NCBI GenBank assembly: GCA_036270095.1
Contig: DATBDE010000127.1
Span: 62,001-126,000, forward strand
DNA from: DATBDE01 sp036270095
GTDB taxonomy: Bacteria > Actinomycetota > Thermoleophilia > Solirubrobacterales > Solirubrobacteraceae
DNA: 64,000 nt
Direction: 5' to 3'
Part shown: positions 8,654 to 17,438 of the stretch, piece by piece
Layout: the number at the start of each line of letters is the position of its first letter
Position numbering within the stretch: the first letter of the stretch is position 1
Program-made: the position numbers and the translations under genes
Notes under the pieces: generated by a model
Told to the model about the DNA's origin: nothing
The model's input: only the letters and a program-made list of their open reading frames with translations
Databases searched by the model: none

Positions 8654-8674
8654 CTGCACGCATGATGCATACAG
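8654..8674. promoter_or_regulatory. Probable TetR operator in the hydrolase/TetR divergent region
   Basis: An imperfect 21-bp palindrome (CTG..GCAT-g-ATGC..CAG, 8 of 10 pairs matched) spans the start codons of the TetR gene. The same stretch also contains two direct CATACAGAC repeats, at 8646 and 8668, 22 bp apart (about two helical turns). Its position between divergent regulator and target genes is typical of a self-regulating TetR site. Inference from symmetry only. Confidence 0.45.
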
Positions 8675-9276
8675 ACAGTACGAATGTCAAATCGGCCAAG
8701 GCCGCCCAGTCCGAAGCGACGCGGGCCAAGCTCGTGCGCGCCGGGCGGCGGCTGTTCGGCAAGCGCGGCTTCGCCGACGTGGGCACGGAGGAAATCGTGC
8801 GCGCGGCCGGCGTCACTCGGGGCGCGCTCTACCACCAGTTCGCGGACAAACGTGAGCTCTTCGCGGCCGTGTTCGAGGACACCGAAGCCGAGCTGATCGC
8901 CGAGGCTGGGCGGGGCGCCGCCGCCACCGACGACCCGGTGGAGGCGCTCCGCGGCGCCTTCGAGGCCTGGCTCGAGGCGTGCTCGCGACCCGCGGTGCAG
9001 CGGATCGTGCTCGTCGACGCGCCCGCCGTGCTGGGCTGGGAGGAGTGGCGCGCGATCGGGGAGCGCCACGGCCTCGGCGTGACCATGGCCGCTCTGCGGG
9101 CGGGAATGGACGCGGGCGCGCTCGCGCCCCAGCCGCTGCGGCCGCTGGCCCATGTGATCGTAGGCGCCCTCGACGAGGCCGCCCTCTACGTCGCCCGTGC
9201 GCAGGACACCGACACCGCGCGGACCGAGATGACCCAGGTCCTCGACCGGCTCGTCGACTCGCTGCGGGCTACTTGA
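8662..9276 (+). CDS. TetR-family transcriptional regulator
   Basis: A 204-residue regulator. Residues ~20-65 form the TetR helix-turn-helix (RRLFGKRGFADVGTEEIVRAAGVTRGALYHQFADKRELF region), matching the family consensus well; the C-terminal two-thirds is the helical ligand-binding domain and is too variable to suggest a ligand. Two adjacent ATG codons (8662 and 8665) can start the protein; both lie inside the candidate operator. It is divergently placed to the alpha/beta hydrolase and most likely represses it and itself. Confidence 0.85.
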   Translation: MMHTDSTNVKSAKAAQSEATRAKLVRAGRRLFGKRGFADVGTEEIVRAAGVTRGALYHQFADKRELFAAVFEDTEAELIAEAGRGAAATDDPVEALRGAFEAWLEACSRPAVQRIVLVDAPAVLGWEEWRAIGERHGLGVTMAALRAGMDAGALAPQPLRPLAHVIVGALDEAALYVARAQDTDTARTEMTQVLDRLVDSLRAT

Positions 9277-9437
9277 TCGTCAGCCCGGTCTGGGCGGTGC
9301 GCAGGGGAGCGGCGCTGCCGTCGGCCTTGGCAAAGGCTTGCGATGCGGTGACCACGTAGCTCCCCGGGACCAGGCGGTGACCGTGAGCTTGGCGATGGCG
9401 GCCGCCGGGCCTAGGTCACGGTGGGCACACGTACCCG
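9269..9437 (-). pseudogene. Decayed duplicate of the neighbouring secreted protein
   Basis: On the minus strand the segment encodes, in two frames, pieces that mirror the C-terminal end of the adjacent 127-aa secreted protein: an AIAKLTVTA stretch (compare ATAKLTVTP) and, after a frame change, PGSYVVTASQ...TGLTIK ending in TAG at 9269 (compare IGSYTLTATQ). The order and spacing suggest a tandem duplication whose copy has lost its N-terminal part and frame. No start or complete domain remains. It overlaps the last bases of the TetR gene. Confidence 0.5.
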
Positions 9438-9821
9438 CTAGGGGGTGACCGTGAGCTTCGCGGTGGCCTGGCCCGCGCCGGCGCCGTCAGGGCCGCTGCA
9501 GCTCTGTGTCGCGGTGAGGGTGTAGGACCCGATGGACAGCCTTACGAGCACTCGCAAGCTGAACGACGTGTTCGGCGGGCCGACGATGGGGGCCGAGAAC
9601 AACCGAGCGGGGCCGGTGGTCGGCTTCGCGGTAACCCGCGTGCGCTTGCACGTCGCGCCGCCGATGTTGGCGCCCCAGCCGGTCCCCGAGAGGGTGACTC
9701 TCCCGAAGTGCCGCACGGTGCTGGGCGAAACCGAGATCCTCGACGGATCGGCCGCAGCGACTGCCGGCGCGAAGGCCGCAAGTACAGCGAGTCCGGTGAA
9801 GGCGGCAAGAAGTCGGCGCAT
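9438..9821 (-). CDS. Small secreted protein with an Ig-like fold (hypothetical)
   Basis: A 127-residue protein with a clear signal peptide (MRRLLAAFTGLAVLAAF then an AAA-ADP cleavage region near 23). The mature part has alternating hydrophobic beta-strand patterns, a FGRVTLSGTGWG motif as in IPT/TIG-like or bacterial Ig-like domains, and a pair of cysteines (in ATCKRT and QSCSG) that could form a disulfide. It is not recognised as a named family. A broken duplicate of its C-terminal part follows it. Confidence 0.6.
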   Translation of the reverse strand: MRRLLAAFTGLAVLAAFAPAVAAADPSRISVSPSTVRHFGRVTLSGTGWGANIGGATCKRTRVTAKPTTGPARLFSAPIVGPPNTSFSLRVLVRLSIGSYTLTATQSCSGPDGAGAGQATAKLTVTP

Positions 9822-9837
9822 TGGCGGACCCTAACCG

Positions 9838-10290
9838 CTACGCGTAGACCCTCGACAGTGACTCCGCGACGCACACCGGTTTCTCACCGCCCTCGCGCTC
9901 GAAGGTCAGCTCGCTGGTGATCTGGGCGCCGCCGGGGATCTCCTCGACCTTGGCCAGGACCATGCGCATGCGGACGCGCTCGCCGACCGGCATCGGCGCC
10001 GGGAAGCGCACGCGGTTGCAGCCGTAGTTGACGCCGAAGGCGAAGCCCTCGTAGGAGACGAGCGAGTACGCGAACTTCGGCGCCAGCGACAGCGTGTAGT
10101 AGCCGTGGGCGATCGTGCCGCCGAACGGCGTCTCCTTGGCGCGCTCGGGATCGGTGTGGATGAAGTACTGGTCGCCGGTGACGTCGGCGAAGCGGTCGAC
10201 GGATTCCTGCGTGACGAGGTGCCAGTCCGAGACCCCGATCTCGTCCCCCTCGCGCGCCTTGGCCTCGTCGATACTCCTGATCGTGAGCAT
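9838..10290 (-). CDS. MaoC-like (R)-specific enoyl-CoA hydratase
   Basis: A 150-residue single hot-dog domain of the MaoC family, which hydrates trans-2-enoyl-CoA (or related acyl thioesters). The catalytic pair Asp40 and His45 is seen in ADVTGDQYFIHTDPE, followed by the conserved PFGGTIAHGYYTLSL helix. The length fits single-domain members such as PhaJ. ATG at 10290 gives the standard N-terminus. Only 18 bp separate it from the divergently transcribed exonuclease gene, so both promoters must overlap. The physiological substrate cannot be told from sequence. Confidence 0.8.
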   Translation of the reverse strand: MLTIRSIDEAKAREGDEIGVSDWHLVTQESVDRFADVTGDQYFIHTDPERAKETPFGGTIAHGYYTLSLAPKFAYSLVSYEGFAFGVNYGCNRVRFPAPMPVGERVRMRMVLAKVEEIPGGAQITSELTFEREGGEKPVCVAESLSRVYA

Positions 10291-10308
10291 GCATGGCACC
10301 CTAACCGG

Positions 10309-11181
10309 GTGCCACCACTGCTGATCTTCGACGCCCCCTCGCTGCTCTACCGCGCCTTCTACGCGCTGCCGGACTCGATCCGCGACCCGAGCAAGGAGCA
10401 TCCGGTCAACGCGATCCTCGGCTCGGTCAACCTCGTGCTCTACGAGTGGGAGGCGCACCGCCCGCGTGCGGTCGTCGCCTGCTTCGGACCCGACGCCGCG
10501 CCGTACCGCACCGAGCTCTACGCGAACTACCACGCCGACCGCCCGCCGATGCCCGACGGCCTCGTCTGGCAGTGGGAGCGCGCGTACGACTTCTACGCGC
10601 AGCTCGAGTGGACGGTGGCGCGCAACGAGACGGTGGAGGCCGACGACCTGCTGGGCTCGTTCGCTGACGCCGAGGTGGCCGCGGGCGGCGAGGCGCTGAT
10701 CCTCACCGGCGATCGCGACATGTACCAGTGCGTCGGCGACGGCGTCCAGGTGCTGTTCGTCAAGACCGGCCAGGGCCGCGGGGCCGAGCCGGTGGACGAG
10801 GACGAGGTGCGCAAGCGCTACGGCGTCGGGCCCGAGCTCGTGCCGGACTTCATCGCGCTGCGCGGCGACCCGTCGGACGGGCTGCCGGGCGCGAAGGGCA
10901 TCGGGCCGAAGACGGCGGCCGAGCTGCTACGCGACTACGGGTCGCTCGAGGGCGCGATCGAGGCGGCGCAGAAGGTCACGGGGCCGCTGCGCCCGCGGGT
11001 GGGGGCAGCGCTGCGCGACCAGGCCGACGAGCTGCGCGCGTTCCTGGAGATCGCGAAGCTGCGCACGGTCGACGTGACGGTGCCGCCCGATGCGCCGCTG
11101 CCGGCCGACAAGGCCGCGGCCGCCGCCCGCGAGCTGGGGATGAACCGCCTGGCCGAGCGGGTCGAGAAGCTGGGCGAGTAG
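10309..11181 (+). CDS. 5'-3' exonuclease (FEN/PolI N-terminal domain family)
   Basis: A 290-residue stand-alone flap-endonuclease-type nuclease. Metal-binding acidic residues are in LLIFDAPSLLYRAFYALP at the N-terminus, VEADDLLGSFA (~110) and LTGDRDMYQ (~131). The helix-hairpin-helix clamp GLPGAKGIGPKTAAELL follows (~190). Known relatives remove RNA primers or flaps next to DNA polymerase I; this copy lacks the polymerase domain, as is common for the second actinobacterial paralog. GTG 10309 is chosen because it starts just before the first metal-binding strand. Confidence 0.85.
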   Translation: MPPLLIFDAPSLLYRAFYALPDSIRDPSKEHPVNAILGSVNLVLYEWEAHRPRAVVACFGPDAAPYRTELYANYHADRPPMPDGLVWQWERAYDFYAQLEWTVARNETVEADDLLGSFADAEVAAGGEALILTGDRDMYQCVGDGVQVLFVKTGQGRGAEPVDEDEVRKRYGVGPELVPDFIALRGDPSDGLPGAKGIGPKTAAELLRDYGSLEGAIEAAQKVTGPLRPRVGAALRDQADELRAFLEIAKLRTVDVTVPPDAPLPADKAAAAARELGMNRLAERVEKLGE

Positions 11182-11192
11182 GCGCGGGGTTC

Positions 11193-11232
11193 GAATATGC
11201 CTTGACGGGTACATACCTGTCATGGCATATTC
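11193..11232. promoter_or_regulatory. 40-bp near-perfect palindrome, ArsR autoregulatory operator
   Basis: The arms GAATATGCC (11193-11201) and GGCATATTC (11224-11232) are perfect complements, and inner blocks TGAC/GTCA and GGTA/TACC also pair, so 17 of 20 positions match. TTGACG at 11202 looks like a -35 box inside the palindrome, with CATATT at 11226 a possible -10. The site overlaps the annotated ATG (11222). This is where an ArsR repressor would be expected to bind; the assignment is inferred. Confidence 0.7.
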
Positions 11233-11572
11233 AATGCCGGTGGCCTCGCCCGAGCTCCTCTCCGTCCTCGCCGAGCCGACACGGCGACGGATCCTCGACC
11301 TGCTCCTCGAGCAGCCGCGGACCGTCAACCAGCTCGTCGGCGAGCTCGGCACCAGCCAGCCCACCGCCTCCAAGCACCTGCGCGTGCTGCGCGACGCGGG
11401 GCTCGTGCACGTCCATCCCGAAGCCCAGCGCCGCGTCTACGCGCTGCGCCCGCACCGCCTGGCCGAGCTCGACGCCTGGCTCGCGCCCTACCGGCGGCTG
11501 TGGGAGGGCCGGCTGGACGCCCTCGAGGACCACCTGGACCGCAACCCCGATCCCGAAAGGACGACCTCATGA
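11222..11572 (+). CDS. ArsR-family transcriptional regulator
   Basis: A 116-residue winged-helix regulator: LLSVLAEPTRRRILDLLLEQPRTVNQLVGELGTSQPTASKHLRVLRDAGLV at residues ~10-60 is a textbook ArsR/SmtB fold without the metal-binding cysteines of arsenic sensors. It overlaps the next gene, an SRPBCC protein, by ATGA; this regulator-SRPBCC pairing is common in actinobacteria. Start is uncertain: if the TTGACG...CATATT pair in the palindrome is the promoter, transcription would begin near 11237, and the Met at 11234 or Val at 11240 would be a leaderless start instead of ATG 11222. Confidence 0.85.
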   Translation: MAYSMPVASPELLSVLAEPTRRRILDLLLEQPRTVNQLVGELGTSQPTASKHLRVLRDAGLVHVHPEAQRRVYALRPHRLAELDAWLAPYRRLWEGRLDALEDHLDRNPDPERTTS

Positions 11573-12261
11573 CCGCCACCCTCGACACCAGCCGCGGCCG
11601 CGCCACCCTGCGCTTCGAGCGCGAGCTCCGTCACGGGCAGGACAGGGTCTGGCGCGCCATCACCGACCCGGCCGAGCTGCGCGCCTGGTTCCCGGCCGAG
11701 GTGATCTACGAGCAGCGCGCCGGCGCGCCAATGCAGTTCGACTTCGGCGGCGCGTACGACATCGACGCCTGGCCGGGCGAGGTCCTCGAGTGGGACCCGC
11801 CGCGCGTCTTCGCGTTCCTGTGGGGCGAGGACACCCTGCGCTTCGAGCTCGCGCCGGCCGAGGGCGGCACGCGGCTCGTCTTCACCCACGCCTTCGACCA
11901 CGAGCCGGGCAAGCCCGCGCGCGACGCCGCCGGCTGGGAGGCCTGCTTCGAGGCCTTCGACGCCCTGCTCGACGGGGCCTCCAAGACGCCCGGCGACGGC
12001 GACTGGAGCGGCCACCACGAGCGTTACCTGGCCCGCTTCGGCGACCTCACGATCGATGAGCAGCCCGTGCGCCTGCGCGGCCCCTACAAGGAGGTCGACG
12101 GGCGCGCCGCGGTGGACGTGACCTATGAGGACCGCCCCGGCACGCTCGTCGTGCGTGCGGCCGGCGAGCCGCTGGCCGACGGCGCCGCCGTCGAGGTGCG
12201 CGACGAGGGCGGTGCGACGCTGGCCGCCGGGCGCCTGCGCGACCCGCTCGCTACGGCGTGA
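11569..12261 (+). CDS. SRPBCC (AHSA1/START-like) domain protein
   Basis: A 230-residue protein whose first ~150 residues form an AHSA1-type SRPBCC ligand-binding fold (RVWRAITDPAELRAWFPAEV near residue 24, then FAFLWGEDTLRFEL and GGTRLVFTHAF). These helix-grip domains bind hydrophobic ligands. The ~75-residue C-terminal part is Arg/Asp/Val-rich with beta character and does not match the fold; it may be a second small domain. It is translationally coupled to the ArsR gene. Its 3' end overlaps ychF by 11 bp, tail to tail. Function beyond ligand binding is unknown. Confidence 0.75.
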   Translation: MTATLDTSRGRATLRFERELRHGQDRVWRAITDPAELRAWFPAEVIYEQRAGAPMQFDFGGAYDIDAWPGEVLEWDPPRVFAFLWGEDTLRFELAPAEGGTRLVFTHAFDHEPGKPARDAAGWEACFEAFDALLDGASKTPGDGDWSGHHERYLARFGDLTIDEQPVRLRGPYKEVDGRAAVDVTYEDRPGTLVVRAAGEPLADGAAVEVRDEGGATLAAGRLRDPLATA

Positions 12262-13330
12262 AGCGGATGTGGATGACGTCGCCGTCCGCGACCACGTAGT
12301 CGCGGCCCTCGGTACGGAGGGTCGCGCGCTCGCGGGCGGCGGCGTAGCTCCCCGCCGCGACGAGGTCGTCCCACGCGATGACCTCGGCGCGCACGAAGCC
12401 CCGCTGGATGTCGGTGTGGATCTCCCCGGCGGCGTCCCACGCCGACAGGCCGCGGCGCAGGTGGCGCGACTGCGCCGGCTTGTCGGCGTCGGCGGTGAAG
12501 AACGCGATCTGGTCCAGGAGCGCGAAGGCGCCGTCGACCACCCGGTCCAGGCCCGGCTCACCGGCCCCGAGCTCGGCCCGCATCGCCGCCGCCTCGTCGG
12601 GCTCGAGCGCGGCCAGCTCGGCCTCGAGCCGCGCCGACACCGCCACCGCCCGCGCCCCCACGGCCGCGGCGTGGGCGGCCAGCGCAGCGGGGACCTCGGC
12701 GTCGCCCTCGTCCACGTTGGCCACGAACAGCACCGGCTTGGAGGTCAGCGGGCGCAGGCGCAGGACCGCGCCGGGCGCGTCCGCCGGCGCGGGCACGGTG
12801 CGCACCGGGCGACCGGCGCGCAGGGCCTCGATGACCTGGCGCAGCCATGCCTCCTCGGCCCGCGCGACCTTGTCCCCGCTGCGCGCCTGCTTCTCCACCC
12901 GCTCGAGCCGGCGCTCGGCCTGCTCGAGGTCGGCGAACAGCAGTTCGGTCTCCACCACCTCGGCGTCCGCGACCGGGTCCACGTGCCCATCCGGGTGCAC
13001 CACGCGGTCGTCGCCGTGCGCGCGCACCACGTGCACGATCGCGTCGGTCTCGCGGATGTGGGAGAGGAACTGGTTGCCCAGCCCCTCGCCCTCGTGCGCG
13101 CCGCGGACCAGGCCCGCGATGTCGTGGAACAGGACGGTGTCGGGCAGCACCTCGCTGGCGCGGAGCACCGCCGCAACCTGGTCCAGCCGCCCGTCCGCGA
13201 CCGGCACCACGGCCACGTTGGGCTCGATCGTCGTGAACGGGTAGTTCGCGACCTCGGCCTCCGCCCGCGTCAGCGCGGCGAACAGCGACGACTTGCCCGC
13301 GTTGGGCAGCCCGACGATGCCGACCTTCAT
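12251..13330 (-). CDS. ychF: Ribosome-associated P-loop ATPase YchF (OLA1)
   Basis: A 359-residue Obg-family protein. G1 is GLPNAGKSSLF at the extreme N-terminus, followed by NYPFTTIEPNVAVV (switch I), DIAGLVRGAHEGEGLGNQFL (switch II) and, in place of the G4 NKxD of GTPases, a NVDE-type motif, which fits the known ATP preference of YchF. A coiled-coil insertion lies in the middle, and the C-terminal TGS-like ubiquitin fold ends with RDYVVADGDVIHIRF. Its ATG overlaps the stop of the PAP2 gene by 4 bases. Confidence 0.95.
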   Translation of the reverse strand: MKVGIVGLPNAGKSSLFAALTRAEAEVANYPFTTIEPNVAVVPVADGRLDQVAAVLRASEVLPDTVLFHDIAGLVRGAHEGEGLGNQFLSHIRETDAIVHVVRAHGDDRVVHPDGHVDPVADAEVVETELLFADLEQAERRLERVEKQARSGDKVARAEEAWLRQVIEALRAGRPVRTVPAPADAPGAVLRLRPLTSKPVLFVANVDEGDAEVPAALAAHAAAVGARAVAVSARLEAELAALEPDEAAAMRAELGAGEPGLDRVVDGAFALLDQIAFFTADADKPAQSRHLRRGLSAWDAAGEIHTDIQRGFVRAEVIAWDDLVAAGSYAAARERATLRTEGRDYVVADGDVIHIRFTP

Positions 13331-13809
13331 CGCCCGAGCTGCCCGACCGCCGTGCCCAGGGCCATGCCGGCCAGCGAGTCGGATGGGTAGTGCACGCCCA
13401 GGTACAGGCGCGAGAGCGAGAGCGCGCAGGCCAGCGCGTACAGCGGCGGGCCAGGCACGAGCGCCGAGTACGCGCGCGCCGCCGCGAACGACGACGTGGC
13501 GTGAGCGCTGGGGAACGACAGGCCGGTCGGCGTGCCCGCCAGCGGCGGCAGGCCCTCGAGCGCGGGGCGGCGGCGGCGCACGGCGATCTTCAGCACGGTG
13601 TTGGCCACGTAGGCCGTGGCCACGGAGACGACCGCGCGGCGCCAGCGCCCGCGCCGCGGCGCGTCGACGGCGATCCCGGCTCCGCCGAGGACGAGCCACA
13701 CCGCCGCGTGCTCGCCCAGGAGCGAGAACGACCGCACCGCGCGCTCGGCCCCCGGCGTGTGGCGGGCCGTGCGCGCGAGGCGGAGCAGGAAGAGGTCGAA
13801 GGCGCTCAG
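13327..13809 (-). CDS. PAP2-superfamily membrane phosphatase
   Basis: A small lipid phosphatase of the PAP2 superfamily, likely acting on undecaprenyl pyrophosphate or phosphatidate at the outer face of the membrane. All three motifs are present: KIAVRRRRP, SFPSAHATSS and SRLYLGVHYPSD. A GTG at 13737 would give 136 residues, but the frame upstream keeps the strict G/C third-base pattern and encodes a typical family N-terminus (FLLRLARTARHTPGAERAV), so I extend it to CTG at 13809. That codon overlaps the TGA of the upstream gene (CTGA), the same geometry as the ATGA/GTGA overlaps elsewhere in the window. Length from CTG is 160 residues. Confidence 0.75.
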   Translation of the reverse strand: MSAFDLFLLRLARTARHTPGAERAVRSFSLLGEHAAVWLVLGGAGIAVDAPRRGRWRRAVVSVATAYVANTVLKIAVRRRRPALEGLPPLAGTPTGLSFPSAHATSSFAAARAYSALVPGPPLYALACALSLSRLYLGVHYPSDSLAGMALGTAVGQLGR

Positions 13810-14042
13810 AGGCCGAACCCGACCCGGTGCTGCCCCGAGTCGGTGTGCACGTAGACGATCTGGTCGAGGTTGAGCGCGACGGCCCCGTCCTCGACCTGGA
13901 GGTCGTAGAAGCCCTTGTCCTCGCCCATCGGCCGGGCGCCGAGCGCCTGCCGCAGGTCCTTGAGGGCCTCGGCGGTGACGCGCACGCCGAGCGCTTGGCC
14001 GCCCTGAAAGCCGATGGAGATACGCGCCGTGTCGTTTGCCAT
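13806..14042 (-). CDS. Small conserved hypothetical protein, 78 aa
   Basis: A 78-residue soluble protein with predicted alternating beta strands (RISIGFQGGQALGVRV, ...FYDLQVEDGAVALNLDQIVYVHTD). It sits 2 bases after the methylmalonyl-CoA epimerase stop and overlaps the PAP2 gene, so it is part of the same leftward operon. I do not recognise the family; strict third-base G/C and tight packing argue that it is real. Confidence 0.6.
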   Translation of the reverse strand: MANDTARISIGFQGGQALGVRVTAEALKDLRQALGARPMGEDKGFYDLQVEDGAVALNLDQIVYVHTDSGQHRVGFGL

Positions 14043-14044
14043 AC

Positions 14045-14455
14045 CTAGTGGTCCTCCGCGGGTTGAACGATCTCGGTGAGTACCCCGCCGGTCGCCGACG
14101 GGTGGATAAACGCTACCCGAGAGTTGCGTATTCCTCGACGTGCCCGCTCGTCGATGAGGCGCAGGCCCGCCTTGCGCACCGCGTCGAGGGCCTGCTCGAT
14201 GTCGTCGACGGCGTAGGCGACGTGGTGCAGGCCGGGCCCGCGCGAGGCCAGGAACTTGCCCACCCCGGTCTCCGGCCCGAGCGGCGCGATGAGCTCGACG
14301 TGCCCGTCCCCGACGTCGAGCAGCGCGGCGTCCACGCCCAGCTCCTCCACCGTCTCGCGGTGCACGAGCTCCAGGCGCAGGGCATCGCGGTAGAGCGGGA
14401 GCGCGGCGTCGATGTCCTCGACGGCCACGCCCACGTGGTCGATCCGGCCGAACAC
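14045..14455 (-). CDS. mce: Methylmalonyl-CoA epimerase
   Basis: A 136-residue vicinal-oxygen-chelate protein that interconverts (2R)- and (2S)-methylmalonyl-CoA in propionate and odd-chain fatty acid metabolism. Metal ligands typical of the family are visible: His in RIDHVGVAV, His in GPGLHHVAYAVDD and Glu in VLTEIVQP near the C-terminus. The two beta-alpha-beta-beta-beta modules and the length fit Mce. GTG 14455 begins right at the first strand. The mutase itself is not in this window, so the identification rests on sequence alone. Confidence 0.85.
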   Translation of the reverse strand: MFGRIDHVGVAVEDIDAALPLYRDALRLELVHRETVEELGVDAALLDVGDGHVELIAPLGPETGVGKFLASRGPGLHHVAYAVDDIEQALDAVRKAGLRLIDERARRGIRNSRVAFIHPSATGGVLTEIVQPAEDH

Positions 14456-14514
14456 GGCGGCCAGTCTATTCAGCGCCGTCGCGCCGACCGCACGAGCCGA
14501 ACTGCTTGCCGGCG

Positions 14515-16040
<1,526 letters not shown>

Positions 16041-16041
<1 letters not shown>

Positions 16042-17135
16042 CAGGTCACCAGCTCGAGGCGGGGGTTGGGCTTGAAGCGCCGGCCGACCTTGCCTCCGGG
16101 CCGGCCCTCGACCATGACCACGTCCGCCGTGAAGTCGTTCTCGCCCCGGATCAGCGACGAGCCCACGCCGTACGCATCGACGGGCACGCCCTCGGCCTCG
16201 AACTCGCCGATGCGGGTCGCCGTGAAGCCGCCCGAGGCCACGATCTTGACCGCCGCGAAGCCGGCCTCGTCCAGGGCCGTGCGCACCTTGCGCACGAGCT
16301 GCGGCGCCACGCCGGTGGGCTTGAACTCCCCCATCTCGTCCAGCAGGGCGCGGTCGACCAGCTTCTCCGAGGTGTCCAGCCGCACACCCCACAGCTTCGG
16401 GCCCAGGGCCTCGGCCACCTGCAAGGCGGTTTTCACCGAGTCGTTCTCGAAGTCCACGAGCACGGTCACGTTCATCTCGTTCGCGTACTTGCCGGCGAAC
16501 GCCTCGGCCGCCGCCACCGTGTCGCCCCCGAAGGCGGCGATGAGGGCGTGCGGCACCGTGCCCATGCCGCGCCCGCCCCACCACGAGGCCTGCGCGTCCG
16601 TCGAGACGCCGATCGCGCCCGCGATGTGGGCGGCGTAGCCGTCGCCGGTCTGCACGAGCCAGTGGTCGTGGCGGGCGGGGAAGTACCAGATGGGCTTGCC
16701 GTTGGCCGCGGCCACGACCTCGATCACGTTGCGCATGATCAGCGAGCGCCGCGCCATTGTGCCGAGGTAGACGGTCTCCAAGTGGGCGAAGAGCGAGTAG
16801 TCGCCCTCGATCGTCATCACCGTCTCGTAGGGCGCGACCTGCTCGCCCTCGTGCAGCGCGCGCACCTCGAGCTCGTCCCAGCCCAGGATCCAGTTCCCGG
16901 CCGGCGCGCGCCGGCCGGAGCACTCGCGCAGCACCGCGATCGCCTCGTCCACGCCGCCCAGCACCGAACGCTCCTTCTGGAACACCTGCATGACGACCTG
17001 CGGGTGGCGGCCCTGCTCCTCGAGCAGCCGTTTGGCGTGGTTGAAGTACGCGTCGGAGTAGTAGCCGTCCCGGATCCGCTCGACGGGAAGGCGGAAGACG
17101 TCAGCGCCGAGGCGCTCGCGGACCTCCGTCGCCAT
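16041..17135 (-). CDS. pncB: Nicotinate phosphoribosyltransferase
   Basis: A 364-residue type II phosphoribosyltransferase that makes nicotinate mononucleotide from nicotinate and PRPP in NAD salvage. Diagnostic parts are YSDAYFNHAKRLL near the N-terminus, ETVYLGTMARRSLIMRN, the FPARHD segment and the C-terminal VASGGFTATRIGEFE and YGVGSSLIRGENDFTADV phosphate-binding loops. The ATG at 17135 is preferred to the TTG six bases upstream. It is in a leftward operon between a small membrane protein and the FtsH-like protease, overlapping the latter by one base. Confidence 0.85.
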
Positions 17136-17147
17136 GCCCAAGGGATA

Positions 17148-17408
17148 TCAGCCCGCGGGCGCTGTTTCCCGCTCGGCTGCGGGAAGGAACCATTCGGGCG
17201 GGCCGGTCCAGTCGTCCGGGGGCGCGAGGTCGCGCGCCGCGGCGTCGAACCCGACCTCGAGGTAGCTCTCGACCACGGCACCGAGCACGGTGGCCACGAG
17301 CAGGGCCGAGAGCACCGCCGTGAACATCGCGTGGTCGACCCAGAAGCTGGTCTCGAAGTCCGACACGCACACGCCGACGAGCGCGAGCGTCGCCACCACC
17401 CCCCGCAA
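17148..17408 (-). CDS. Small membrane protein, hypothetical
   Basis: An 86-residue protein starting at TTG 17408 with two hydrophobic segments (VVATLALVGVCV and MFTAVLSALLVATVLGAVV) and a soluble, Pro/Trp-rich tail (PPDDWTGPPEWFLP). No family recognised. It fits exactly between the DUF1385 gene and pncB on the same strand with short gaps, which supports it, but an overlapping alternative frame means confidence is limited. Confidence 0.45.
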   Translation of the reverse strand: MRGVVATLALVGVCVSDFETSFWVDHAMFTAVLSALLVATVLGAVVESYLEVGFDAAARDLAPPDDWTGPPEWFLPAAERETAPAG

Positions 17409-17438
17409 TCCGGACGAGGCCGATGAAGCGCCGGTCCA

